From assembly GCA_964642165.1 (NCBI GenBank), contig CAZXOC010000029.1:1-39515 (forward strand): 39,515 bases of DNA. The letters are read 5' to 3'. The number at the start of each line of letters is the position of its first letter. Position 1 is the stretch's first letter. Under the pieces are notes generated by a model. The model was given only the letters and a program-made list of their open reading frames with translations, made no database searches and was not told the DNA's origin. This stretch comes from CAYRVX01 sp964642165. GTDB lineage: Bacteria > Planctomycetota > Phycisphaerae > SM23-33. The position numbers were made by a program, and so were the translations under genes. This document shows positions 24,665 through 32,199 of this stretch, in pieces.

Positions 24665-26278
24665 TCAGTCGGCGGCTTCGCCGTCGTCGTTCCCGTCGCC
24701 GCCTTCGTCGCCGGCCCCGTCGCCGGCGTCTGCGTCGGGGAACTGGCTGCGGTCGATGCGGATGTCGACGATCTCGCCGCCGAAGAGGTCCATGGCCGCC
24801 TGGACGGCCGGGTCCCTGGCGAGGTGGTTCCGTTCGGCCGTGCTGAGCTGGACCCAGCGTCGTGTGGGCCCGGCGGGCGGGCCGTTGGCCGGACCGGCTC
24901 CGGGATCGACCGGGGTGTACTCGCCACCCGGCGCGGGCGCCGGCGAGGCCGGCGCCTCGGAGGCCGGGGCCGCCCCCGGCGCCCCGGCACGGCGCGGTCG
25001 GGGCTCAGTCTGTTCGCCGACGTTGCGCGGGGGCCCCGGCGCGCTGCCCGAAGAGCCCGCCGGCAGCGCTACCGGCTTTTTTTTTTGGTCGGCGCTCGCG
25101 GGCCTGGCGGCCGCGGCCTTCCCGGCGGGCCTGCCGCCCGACAGCGCCTCCAGGCGGTCGATGAGGCTCCCGGGATCGACGAACTTCTCGGCCTCGGCGA
25201 GGCGCACGACGGCGGCCTCGACCAGCGCGCGGGCCACGCTCGAGCCGCGAAGGGTCCGCGAGACGTTCTGGCAGACGCCCACCGCCTGGACGAGCGCCGG
25301 CGTGCTGAAACGCTTCGCCAGTTCGGCCAGGGCCTTCCGCTGCGTCTCGGGCAGCTCGATCAGCTCGCTGTCGCCGCCGCAGGTGGCCGCGATCATCATG
25401 TTGCGGAACACCTCGCCCAGCGCCCCGGCCGCACTGGACAGCGATACACCCGCTTCCAGGACCCCGTTGAGCTCCGTCAGCGCCGCGGCGGCGGAACCGT
25501 CGGCGATCGCCTCCGCCAGCGCGAGCATCCGCTCGTCCGGGGGCGTGCCCAGCACGCGGACGACGTCCTGGTCCTTGACGCGGCCCCCCGCGGCGAGGAG
25601 CTGGTCGAGCAGGCTCAGCCCGTCGCGCATGGACCCGGCCGCGGCGCGGGCAATGCGGAACAGCGCGTCGTCGTCGGCCTGGACCTTCTCGGCCTGGCAG
25701 ATGCGCTGGAGGTGCTCGGCGATCCGCGGGGTGGGGATGTTGCGGAAGTCGAACCGCTGGCAGCGGGAGAGGATGGTGGCGGGGACGCGGTCGGCCTCGG
25801 TGGTCGAGAAGATGAACTTCACGTGCTCGGGCGGTTCTTCGAGCGTCTTGAGCAGGGCGTTGAAGGCATCGCGGGTGATCTGGTGGACCTCGTCGATGTA
25901 GTAGACCTTGTAGCGGCAGCGTGCCGGGCGGAAGATGGCATTGGCGCGCAGCTCGCGGATCTCGTCGATGCCGCGGTTGGACGCCCCGTCGATCTCGACG
26001 ACGTCCACGTCGTCGCCGCGGGCGATCCGCACGCAGGCGTCGCACTCGTTGCAGGGCTCGGGCGTGGGCTGCTCGGCCGAGAGGCAGTTCAGCGCCTTGG
26101 CCAGGATCCGCGCCATCGTCGTCTTGCCCACGCCGCGCGTGCCCGTGAACAGGTACGCGTGGTGCACGCGCCCGGTCTTGATGGCGTTGACCAGCGTCTG
26201 GGAGATCGCCTCCTGCCCGACGACCTCGCCGAACGTGCTGCTGCGGTACTTCCTCGCCAGTACGAGATACCCAGTCAT
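24665..26278 (-). CDS. dnaX: DNA polymerase III subunit tau/gamma
   Basis: This 537-residue clamp-loader ATPase has Walker A GTRGVGKTT (46-54), a zinc site Cys65, Cys76, Cys79 and Cys82, the Walker B-type IDEVHQ (128-133) and the sensor SRC in ILSRCQRF. The C-terminal third is Ala/Pro-rich and ends in an acidic tail. A run of ten A residues (25077-25086, codons 398-401, QKKK) sits just after the ATPase and collar domains. Slippage by loss of one A meets TAG at 25069-25071 within four codons; gain of one A gives a 26-residue tail ending at TGA 25005-25007. Either would yield a gamma-like short form of about 400-425 residues. It follows the SRP RNA gene on the same strand. Confidence 0.97.
   Translation of the reverse strand: MTGYLVLARKYRSSTFGEVVGQEAISQTLVNAIKTGRVHHAYLFTGTRGVGKTTMARILAKALNCLSAEQPTPEPCNECDACVRIARGDDVDVVEIDGASNRGIDEIRELRANAIFRPARCRYKVYYIDEVHQITRDAFNALLKTLEEPPEHVKFIFSTTEADRVPATILSRCQRFDFRNIPTPRIAEHLQRICQAEKVQADDDALFRIARAAAGSMRDGLSLLDQLLAAGGRVKDQDVVRVLGTPPDERMLALAEAIADGSAAAALTELNGVLEAGVSLSSAAGALGEVFRNMMIAATCGGDSELIELPETQRKALAELAKRFSTPALVQAVGVCQNVSRTLRGSSVARALVEAAVVRLAEAEKFVDPGSLIDRLEALSGGRPAGKAAAARPASADQKKKPVALPAGSSGSAPGPPRNVGEQTEPRPRRAGAPGAAPASEAPASPAPAPGGEYTPVDPGAGPANGPPAGPTRRWVQLSTAERNHLARDPAVQAAMDLFGGEIVDIRIDRSQFPDADAGDGAGDEGGDGNDDGEAAD
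25069..25090 (-). promoter_or_regulatory. dnaX A10 slippery site with adjacent stop
   Basis: Ten consecutive A residues on the coding strand (25086-25077) are followed by GCCGGTAG. In the zero frame they read CAA AAA AAA AAG. If one A is lost, the frame hits TAG at 25071-25069. Known dnaX genes use A-rich tracts for ribosomal frameshifting (Escherichia coli) or transcriptional slippage (Thermus). The same outcome here is inferred from position and sequence. Confidence 0.75.
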
Positions 26279-26283
26279 CTTCC

Positions 26284-26318
26284 GATCGCGGGTTGCGGAC
26301 TGTCGATCGTCGATTGCC
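26284..26318. repeat. degenerate array with a 7-base period, upstream of dnaX
   Basis: Five consecutive heptamers fill 26284-26318 on the plus strand: GATCGCG, GGTTGCG, GACTGTC, GATCGTC, GATTGCC. They share the pattern G-purine-pyrimidine-pyrimidine-G. The array stops 5 bases before the dnaX start codon, so the ribosome-binding region lies between array and gene. Confidence 0.6.
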
Positions 26319-26509
26319 GCCGTTCCGGGCGGCCGGCTCGCCGCTTCCGTACGGCGCGGCGTCCGTCGCGGCAGCCATTGAACCGCACGCCGGGCGCGGA
26401 ATCAACCGGGCAGCAGGAATCGTCCCGCTTCCGGAAGAGCGCTCGCCGCCGCTTCGGCCCCGGGTGGCCTTGCGCGGGCCCCGTGCCGTTCGCAGCCGGC
26501 CGTGCGCAT

Positions 26510-26805
26510 AAAACAAGCCGTGCACTTCGCGTCGAATCGCCGAAGCAGGGCCCGCGGGGCAGAACGACTCCAGCCAGGCTGCCCTCCGGCACACGCCGCA
26601 AACACGCTTATGGCTGCTTCCTTCCGGACCTGACCAGATTCGCGGCGCAGCGTTGCAGAGGACCCAGCCTTCAACGCCGTCTGCCAGGCGGGTGGACCTA
26701 CGGCGGCCAACCCTCGGCAAAGCATTCAGCCCCGCTATAGCGGATTGCGGGTCCGCCCGACGAGTCGGGCCTCAGGGCACCGCTAGCGCCCCACCTAGCA
26801 CGGCA
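26510..26805 (-). ncRNA. ffs: large bacterial SRP RNA with Alu domain
   Basis: This minus-strand RNA of about 290 bases contains both SRP domains. The Alu part near the 5' end has GTGCTAGGTGGGG, AGCGGTGCCCTG and AATCCGCTATAGCGGGG, the hallmark strings of the large bacterial SRP RNA. The S-domain core GGTCAGGTCCGGAAGGAAGC is complete at 26635-26616, flanked by the helix 8 asymmetric loop. The 5' end GCCGTGC (26804-26798) pairs with GCACGGC (26523-26517), closing the long terminal helix. TTGTTTTAT follows as a termination tract. It scaffolds the Ffh-based targeting particle. It lies just upstream of dnaX, a conserved arrangement also found in Bacillus. End points are approximate by a few bases. 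Confidence 0.9.
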
Positions 26806-26811
26806 GGAATC

Positions 26812-26840
26812 ATCATAGCCGCCGCCTCCCCCGCCGACAA
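26812..26840 (-). promoter_or_regulatory. SRP RNA promoter
   Basis: On the minus strand TTGTCG at 26840-26835, a 17-base spacer and TATGAT at 26817-26812 place transcription start about 7 bases later, at the first base of the GCCGTGC helix. The -10 overlaps the stop codon of the PEP-CTERM remnant. Confidence 0.7.
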
Positions 26841-27058
26841 GCCCGCCCGAAAACAAAAGCGCCCGCGCCCAGCGCCAGCAGCCACACCGTCGCGGGCTCG
26901 GGGATCACCAGCTCCTCGTCGTGCTGCACGAGCACGGGGTGAAGGTCGTCCTCGATGTGCCACTGCACCAGGGCCAACCACAGCAGGCGCGGCAGCTTCA
27001 CGGGGATGCCGGCACGTCGAGCGATGCCCTCCCCACGTGGATCCCGCCGCGCGGGCAA
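26813..27058 (-). pseudogene. PEP-CTERM protein fragment
   Basis: This 81-codon open frame ends with a convincing PEP-CTERM signal: ELVIPEPATVWLLALGAGAFVFGRACRRGRRRL has the IPEP motif, one hydrophobic helix and a basic tail. The first 35 codons are arginine-rich and show no signal peptide, so a secreted protein cannot start here. It looks like the 3' end of a surface-protein gene whose 5' part was lost or replaced by the hairpin cluster upstream. A frameshift or a non-ATG start further upstream is possible. If intact, it would be a very short PEP-CTERM protein. Confidence 0.5.
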
Positions 27059-27077
27059 GGTCTATCAAGGCCCCACT

Positions 27078-27095
27078 GGCCGGATTGACCCGGCC
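27078..27095. repeat. small hairpin beside the hairpin cluster
   Basis: GGCCGG (27078-27083) and CCGGCC (27090-27095) form a 6-base stem with an ATTGAC loop, 15 bases before the three larger hairpins. Confidence 0.45.
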
Positions 27096-27109
27096 GCAAG
27101 GGAAAGAAC

Positions 27110-27204
27110 CGGGCACGAGGCGGGGAAGACCTCGTGCCCGTATTCGTGCTGCCCGGGCGGGGGAGACCCGGGCACTTGGGCCCAGGCAGGGGGGGACCTG
27201 GGCC
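27110..27204. repeat. three tandem hairpins with similar purine-rich loops
   Basis: Hairpin 1: CGGGCACGAGG (27110-27120) pairs with CCTCGTGCCCG (27130-27140), loop CGGGGAAGA. Hairpin 2: TGCCCGGG (27150-27157) pairs with CCCGGGCA (27167-27174), loop CGGGGGAGA. Hairpin 3: GGCCCAGG (27179-27186) pairs with CCTGGGCC (27197-27204), loop CAGGGGGGGA. Stems are perfect and differ from one another, while all loops are 9-10 bases, start with C, end in GA and are closed by GG on the left and CC on the right. This is the pattern expected of structured RNA or of a protein-binding element. The 270-base space 27059-27328 has no convincing gene. Confidence 0.75.
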
Positions 27205-27279
27205 GTCGTCACAACAAATGCTATGCCCGCCACCGGGCGTTTTCAAGTCCACTTCGGCCCCCGCCGGCGCGCGGGTCGT

Positions 27280-27285
27280 TATAAT
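27280..27285 (+). promoter_or_regulatory. -10 element upstream of the exported unknown protein
   Basis: A perfect TATAAT at 27280-27285 lies 43 bases before the ATG at 27329. No good -35 is seen at 16-18 bases, so the promoter may need an activator. Confidence 0.45.
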
Positions 27286-27328
27286 GGGGAGGACAACGCC
27301 CAGACAATCGCCACAGCGGGAGACGGCC

Positions 27329-28054
27329 ATGATCCGCGCCATGTCGATTCTGCTGCTGGCCGCGGCGCCGGCGGCCGAGCAGGCCCAGCCCGGCGAGGCC
27401 GGACGAGAACCCGCCGGCAACCTGGAGTTCTGGCTCAAGCAGGCCAAGCCGGCGGCCACTCAGCCGGCCACCCAGCCGGCCACCCAGCCGGCGGGCGCCA
27501 ACCCGTTCCACAAGCCCAAGGCGCTGTACGCGCGGGCCGACGCGCTGCCGGGCGTGATCGAGCTGAGCAACGGCAAGCAGCTTCCCGGCGGGGTCTACAC
27601 CACGCGAGAAAAGCCCTGGATCGTCTGGAACGAGGCGACCAAGAGCTGGCGGCGGATCCCGTTCATCACGTGCCTGAGCATCACGGCCGTCGTCGAGCAG
27701 GAGCGAATGGAGCTGCGATGGCGCTGGAAGGGCATGGGCGAGCCCGAGAGGGTCTACACCGGCAAGAAGTACCCCTTCCGCCGCCTGCACTGGCGCTTCA
27801 AGCTCATCGACGGCAGCGTGGCGGAGGGCTCCACGAAGGGCCAGCCGATCCTCGTGGAGCTTCGCGGCAAGAGGGCCGGGCCCTTCGTCCTGCACGAGCG
27901 AATGAAGGGCCAGGACGGCCAGACCCTCGGCGATCTGGTCTACGTCCGGAAGATCGTCATCTCCTGCAAGATGATGGAGGCCGTCGTCGCGGACGTCGAC
28001 AAGCAGTTCCGGGCGGGCGACGCAGGGCAGAAGAAGCCGACCGGGGGGAAATGA
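27329..28054 (+). CDS. exported protein of unknown function
   Basis: This 241-residue protein begins with a short hydrophobic signal-like segment (MIRAMSILLLAAAPAA, 1-16). A low-complexity TQPATQPATQPA stretch follows near 44-55, a linker type frequent in planctomycete exported proteins. The remainder (60-235) is beta-rich with many Trp, Lys and Arg residues (for example KPWIVWNEATKSWRRIPF and LRWRWKGMGEPERVY). I recognise no domain. GGGAG precedes the ATG by about 8 bases. It stands alone, downstream of a perfect TATAAT and the hairpin cluster. Confidence 0.7.
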   Translation: MIRAMSILLLAAAPAAEQAQPGEAGREPAGNLEFWLKQAKPAATQPATQPATQPAGANPFHKPKALYARADALPGVIELSNGKQLPGGVYTTREKPWIVWNEATKSWRRIPFITCLSITAVVEQERMELRWRWKGMGEPERVYTGKKYPFRRLHWRFKLIDGSVAEGSTKGQPILVELRGKRAGPFVLHERMKGQDGQTLGDLVYVRKIVISCKMMEAVVADVDKQFRAGDAGQKKPTGGK

Positions 28055-28191
28055 CGCCGCCGCGTGCGGCTGCCGCAGGCCGCAAACGCAGGCCGAACCC
28101 AAGGCCCGGGCCCCGCCCACGGGCACGCCGGGGGAGTTCTCTTTGCCCCCGGCCGCACCACTCGGGGCCGGTGGGGAACCGGGCAAGACGC

Positions 28192-28218
28192 CGGGCGCGC
28201 CGTTTTTTGCTGCGCCCG
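28192..28218. repeat. inverted repeat enclosing a T6 run
   Basis: CGGGCGC (28192-28198) and GCGCCCG (28212-28218) form a 7-base stem; TTTTTT (28203-28208) lies inside the loop rather than after the stem, which is atypical for a terminator. Confidence 0.4.
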
Positions 28219-28264
28219 ACAGCTAAACACGCCCCCGCTGCCGACCGAAAATAGCGGCGTGGGC

Positions 28265-28294
28265 TTGACAAACCGGTAGCGGCCGTCAAATGAT
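28265..28294 (+). promoter_or_regulatory. probable topA promoter
   Basis: A perfect TTGACA at 28265-28270 is followed by 18 bases and AATGAT at 28289-28294 (4 of 6 matches). It gives a leader of about 70 bases. Confidence 0.5.
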
Positions 28295-28369
28295 GGCTGC
28301 CCTTCCCGGGGTGCGGCGGGCCATAATGAAGTGTGAGCCGCCTTCCTCCCCGCAGCAGGCAGGACGACG

Positions 28370-30982
28370 ATGGGCAAAGCCCTCAAGAAGAGCGTCAGGA
28401 AGCCGCGGGCCTCCGCCGGCGGCAGGTCCCCGGGGCGCTCCGCGCGGGGCAAACGGCTCGTCATCGTGGAGTCGCCCGCCAAGGCAAAGACCATAAACCG
28501 GTATTTGGGAGGCGATTACGTCGTACGAGCCTCCATGGGCCACGTCCGTGACCTGCCGGCTCGGGAGATGGGCGTCGACCTGGAGCACGGCTTCGTGCCC
28601 ACGTATGAGCTGCTCGCCGGGCGCAAGAAGGTCGTCAGCCAGCTCAAGCGCGACGCCCGGCAGGCCCCGGAGGTCTACCTCGCCACCGACCTGGACCGCG
28701 AGGGGGAAGCCATCGCCTGGCACCTGGCCGAGTGCCTGGGTCTCGCGCCGGAGCAGCTCCGCCGCGTCATCTTCAACGAGATCACCCGCGATGCCATTCG
28801 GCACGCCTTTGCCCACCCCCGCCGGCTCGACATGAACAAGGTCAATGCCCAGCAGGCCCGGCGGATCCTCGACCGGATCGTCGGCTACCAGGTCTCCCCC
28901 CTGCTGTGGAAGAAGATCGCGCCGGGGCTCTCGGCGGGGCGCGTGCAGTCGGTGGCCGTCCGCCTCATCGTCGAACGTGAGCGCGAGATCGAGGCCTTCA
29001 CGCCCGAGGAATACTGGAAGATCGGCGCGGTCTTCACGCCCGACGTCGCCCGCGCCGGGCGGGTGGCCGCCGAGTGGCGGGAATTCCTGGCCCGGAAGGG
29101 CCCGAAAGGCAACGGCCCGTCGCGCGAGGCCCAGCAGCAATTCCTCTTCGAGCGGAAGGCCTTCCGCGCCGAGCTGGTCAAGTGGCGAGGTCAGCGCTTC
29201 CGAAGCGACAACGCCGACGCCAGCCTGGAGGCGGCCAAGGCGCTCGGCCTGGCGATCGAGGAGGTCCTGCGCAGCGAGGACCCCGAGGCGAAGGGTCCGG
29301 CGCAGCGGCGGGTGACCGTGATCGGCAACGTGCCTGCCCGCGAGGAGGGCTCCCTTTCGGGCGCCCCGGGCTTCACCGTCACCAACCTGAACCAGCGGGA
29401 CAGCCGCAGCCGCCCGCCGGCGCCGTTCATCACGTCGTCGCTCCAGCAGACGGCCTCGGCGACCCTGCGTTTCTCGGCGCGCCGGACGATGCGGGTCGCT
29501 CAGCAGCTCTACGAGGGCGTGGAGGTCCCCGGCCGGGGGCAGGTCGGGCTGATCACCTACATGCGAACGGACAGCCGCCACCTGTCCCAGGACGCCGTCA
29601 ACCAGGCCCGGACGCTGCTTCGCAGCCGCTTCGGCGACCGCTACGTGCCGGAGAAGCCGAACACCTACGGCTCCGCCCAGCGGGCGCAGGAGGCCCACGA
29701 GGCGATTCGCCCGACCGACGTCGCCATCGACCCCGACCAGGTCCGCGAGGCCCTGACGGCCGAGCAGTACAAGCTCTACCACCTGATCTGGACGCGGTTC
29801 CTGGCCTGCCAGATGCCGCCGGCGATCTGGAAGGTGACCGAGGCGACGATCACGGCGGCGACGGACGCGGGCGAGGCGGTCCTCAAGGGCATCGGGCGGA
29901 CGCTGGCCTTCGACGGCTTCCTCCGCGTGACCGGGCTGCCGAGAAGCGGCGAGCAGATCCTGCCGGAGCTGCAGGCCGGGCAGGCCGTCGCGCCCGTGGA
30001 GATCCGCCCGACGCAGCATTTCACGCAGCCGCCGCCGCGGTACACCGAGGGCGCGCTGGTCCGCGCCCTGGAGGCCGAGGGCATCGGCCGCCCCAGCACC
30101 TACGCCGCCATCATCCAGACCATCCAGGATCGCCGCTACGTCCGCCTGCAGGACCGCGTCTTCCGCCCCACCGACGTGGGCAAGGTCGTCACCGACAAGC
30201 TCGTCAAGCACTTCCCCAAGGTCTTCGACGTCCGCTTCACCGCCCGCATGGAGGACCAGCTCGACCAGGTCGAGGACCGCCGGGAAGACTGGGTGCACGT
30301 GCTGGAGAGCTTCTACGGCCCGTTCCACGACAACCTCGAGCGCGCCGGTGAGGAGATGGTCCACGCGCGGGCCGAGTCCCAGCCCAGCGAGTACACCTGC
30401 GCGGACTGCGGACGGCCCATGGTCTACCGCCTCAGCAGGAACGGCCGATACCTCGCCTGCACAGGCTATCCCGAGTGCCGAACGACCTACCCCGTCGACG
30501 AGAACGGCCGCAAGATCGAGAAGACCGTCGTGGACGTCGCCTGCCCGGAGTGCGGCCGGCCGATGATCCTGCGGCGGGGCAGGTTCGGCCCGTTCCTGAG
30601 CTGCTCGGACTACCCGCAGTGCAAGGGCCTGGTTCGACTGGGTCGCAACGGCTGCGTCAAGCCGCCGGCCGCCCCGCCGCTCCAGGTGGAGCTGCCTTGC
30701 CCGAAGTGCGGCAGCCCGTTGAACCTGCGGCGCTCCGCCCGCGGGCCGTGGCTGAGCTGCTCGAAGTACCCCAAGTGCCGCGGGCGCCTTGGCTGGCGAG
30801 GCCTGCCCGACGAACAGAAGCAGCCGCTCCAGCAGCGGCTCGAGCAGCACGAGAAGGCCCACCCCCAGCCGGTCCTCCGAAAGCTCGATGGCACGCCCAT
30901 CGGCGCGGATCACCGCCCGGAGGAGTTGCCGGCCCACGAAGTCAGCGCCGGCCCCGAGACCGACCGGACCCCGGACGAGTAG
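28370..30982 (+). CDS. topA: DNA topoisomerase I
   Basis: This 870-residue type IA topoisomerase relaxes negative supercoils. A basic N-terminal extension of about 27 residues precedes the Toprim domain (RLVIVESPAKAKTI, then DLDREGEAIAWH at 107-118 with the acidic metal residues). The active-site tyrosine is Tyr397 in GLITYMRTDSR. RPSTYAAIIQTIQDR follows. The C-terminus (about 675-805) carries three four-cysteine zinc ribbons, each with a CxxCG and a later C-x4-YP-x-C. A tail of about 60 residues ends the protein. A strong terminator follows at 31036-31070. Confidence 0.98.
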   Translation: MGKALKKSVRKPRASAGGRSPGRSARGKRLVIVESPAKAKTINRYLGGDYVVRASMGHVRDLPAREMGVDLEHGFVPTYELLAGRKKVVSQLKRDARQAPEVYLATDLDREGEAIAWHLAECLGLAPEQLRRVIFNEITRDAIRHAFAHPRRLDMNKVNAQQARRILDRIVGYQVSPLLWKKIAPGLSAGRVQSVAVRLIVEREREIEAFTPEEYWKIGAVFTPDVARAGRVAAEWREFLARKGPKGNGPSREAQQQFLFERKAFRAELVKWRGQRFRSDNADASLEAAKALGLAIEEVLRSEDPEAKGPAQRRVTVIGNVPAREEGSLSGAPGFTVTNLNQRDSRSRPPAPFITSSLQQTASATLRFSARRTMRVAQQLYEGVEVPGRGQVGLITYMRTDSRHLSQDAVNQARTLLRSRFGDRYVPEKPNTYGSAQRAQEAHEAIRPTDVAIDPDQVREALTAEQYKLYHLIWTRFLACQMPPAIWKVTEATITAATDAGEAVLKGIGRTLAFDGFLRVTGLPRSGEQILPELQAGQAVAPVEIRPTQHFTQPPPRYTEGALVRALEAEGIGRPSTYAAIIQTIQDRRYVRLQDRVFRPTDVGKVVTDKLVKHFPKVFDVRFTARMEDQLDQVEDRREDWVHVLESFYGPFHDNLERAGEEMVHARAESQPSEYTCADCGRPMVYRLSRNGRYLACTGYPECRTTYPVDENGRKIEKTVVDVACPECGRPMILRRGRFGPFLSCSDYPQCKGLVRLGRNGCVKPPAAPPLQVELPCPKCGSPLNLRRSARGPWLSCSKYPKCRGRLGWRGLPDEQKQPLQQRLEQHEKAHPQPVLRKLDGTPIGADHRPEELPAHEVSAGPETDRTPDE

Positions 30983-31035
30983 CTTTCGCCGCTCACCGGG
31001 CCAGCCGGTGTGCCCCGGCAGCATGCCCCAGCAAG

Positions 31036-31070
31036 AAGGCCCAGCCGGCACGCCGACTGGGCCTTTCGTC
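31036..31070. terminator. bidirectional intrinsic terminator
   Basis: AAGGCCCAG (31036-31044) pairs perfectly with CTGGGCCTT (31057-31065) around a 12-base loop and is followed by TCGTC; on the other strand the stem is followed by CTTGC. It lies between the convergent topA and B12-domain genes and can serve both. Confidence 0.8.
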
Positions 31071-31102
31071 TCGTGGAACCCGCCCGATCACGGGAGAAAC
31101 CT

Positions 31103-31864
31103 TCAGGCGGTGGCGGAGGCCTTCTCCCGACGCATCTTCTTCGCCGCGGGGACCTCCGGCGCCTTGCGGCGACGCTTGCGCCGGCGGCCGGGCTCGGGAA
31201 CGTCCGGCTTGGGGATCCGCACGGGGTGTTCCTTGACGGTCTTCAGCGCCGCGCCCACGTCGGCGGCGAACAGGTCGGCGCGAACCTCGTCGGCCAGGCC
31301 GTCGGCCCGGTTGAAGACCCCCCCGCTGACCAGGATCTGCATCTCGCTGCACACCCCGACCCCGCGAATGAGGTCGATCAGCTTCCGAACGCCGGGCACG
31401 CCCGCCGGCTGCGTCCCGTAGGCGCAGAGGATGTCCGGCTGGATCTTGCCGACGAACTGGAGGATCTCGTCATTGGGCACCCCCGCGCCGAGGAACCAGA
31501 CGCTCCAGCCCTTGGCCTCGAACAGGTCGGCGATGATCTGGGAGCCGAGCTCCTCGTTCTCGCCGTCGCCGCAGGTCACGACGATTCGCTGGCCGCTCTT
31601 CGGCGCCCTGGCCAGAAAGCCCTGGAGCTGGTCGGCGAGCATCCGGTTGATCCGCGTGGCCATGTGCTCCATGATCAGCGAGATCTCGTTGTTGCGGTAG
31701 AGCTTCTGTACCTGCTCCATCGCCGGCCAGATGATCAGCCGCAGCAGCTTGGCCGCCCCGATGCCCCGGTCGTGGGCGGCAAAGAGTAACTCTCTTGCCT
31801 GACAACGCTTGCCTAGAAACAGGTGCTCCAAGTACTGCTTGAACAACTCGGCCATTTTGTTCAT
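31103..31864 (-). CDS. cobalamin-binding-domain protein with altered ligand motif
   Basis: This 253-residue protein has the two-part fold of B12-binding regulators: a four-helix cap (1-85) and a Rossmann-like B12-binding domain (92-212). The cap has Y56-x9-E66-H67 where adenosylcobalamin photoreceptors and methionine synthase-like proteins have W-x9-EH. The Rossmann part has GENEELG (101-107) where the family has D/E-x-H-x-x-G, so the lower-axial histidine is replaced by Glu104. Later strings fit the fold (GWSVWFLGAGVPNDEIL, 119-135; VSGGVF, 179-184). The C-terminus is a basic tail (PGRRRKRRRK). There is no helix-turn-helix or enzymatic domain. The start at 31864 has AGGAA upstream. It may sense another ligand, bind B12 base-on, or act through a partner. 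Confidence 0.75.
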   Translation of the reverse strand: MNKMAELFKQYLEHLFLGKRCQARELLFAAHDRGIGAAKLLRLIIWPAMEQVQKLYRNNEISLIMEHMATRINRMLADQLQGFLARAPKSGQRIVVTCGDGENEELGSQIIADLFEAKGWSVWFLGAGVPNDEILQFVGKIQPDILCAYGTQPAGVPGVRKLIDLIRGVGVCSEMQILVSGGVFNRADGLADEVRADLFAADVGAALKTVKEHPVRIPKPDVPEPGRRRKRRRKAPEVPAAKKMRREKASATA

Positions 31865-31956
31865 CGCTGTTCCTGCCTCGCGCCGCCTCGATGCGATCCC
31901 TGCATGCCCGACGGCGTCTTGCTTGCTCTGCCGCTGCTCCACCGCGGCGTTCTATG

Positions 31957-32071
31957 GACCTGATAGGATAGGAAAGATAGGTAACACAGATAGAATCGGA
32001 GAGTGCGGCTTGAGAACTTGAGGGAAATTGGCAAAATAGATAGTCTAAGAGTTCTGAGAGTTTTGAGAAGG
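31957..32071. repeat. degenerate AT-richer arrays with a 9-base period
   Basis: The 335-base space 31865-32199 has no gene but holds two arrays. The first (31957-32001) reads GACCTGATA, GGATAGGAA, AGATAGGTA, ACACAGATA, GAATCGGAG. The second (32009-32071) reads CTTGAGAAC, TTGAGGGAA, ATTGGCAAA, ATAGATAGT, CTAAGAGTT, CTGAGAGTT, TTGAGAAGG. Bases 31981-32040 are 26/60 G+C by hand count, far below the surrounding coding DNA. It lies upstream of the B12-domain gene and downstream of the GGDEF gene. Confidence 0.6.
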
Positions 32072-32199
32072 AGAGGGGGAAATCGGCGGGGAGCTCATGG
32101 GGCCAGGCCATGGGGTCACGCGAACGGGCACCAGAAACGCTCGGCGCCTCCCAGGAGGGGTCTTCGCGGGCTGCCGGCAGATCGCCGGCTGGCGGCGGG

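Larger units (their letters stand above)
28055..28369. other. intergenic region before topA
   Basis: These 315 bases hold no convincing gene. They contain a 7-base inverted repeat around a T6 run (28192-28218) that could end the upstream transcript, and a likely topA promoter at 28265-28294. Confidence 0.5.

Noticed and set aside
27134..27328. An upstream extension of the exported unknown protein gene to 27134.
   Set aside because: It would translate the hairpins and the TATAAT element. The ATG at 27329 has a ribosome-binding site and a signal-like N-terminus.
19206..31000. Sigma-54 (-24/-12) promoters that rpoN in the window could serve.
   Set aside because: By eye I found no convincing TGGCAC followed at the right distance by TTGC upstream of a gene; a weight-matrix scan would be needed.
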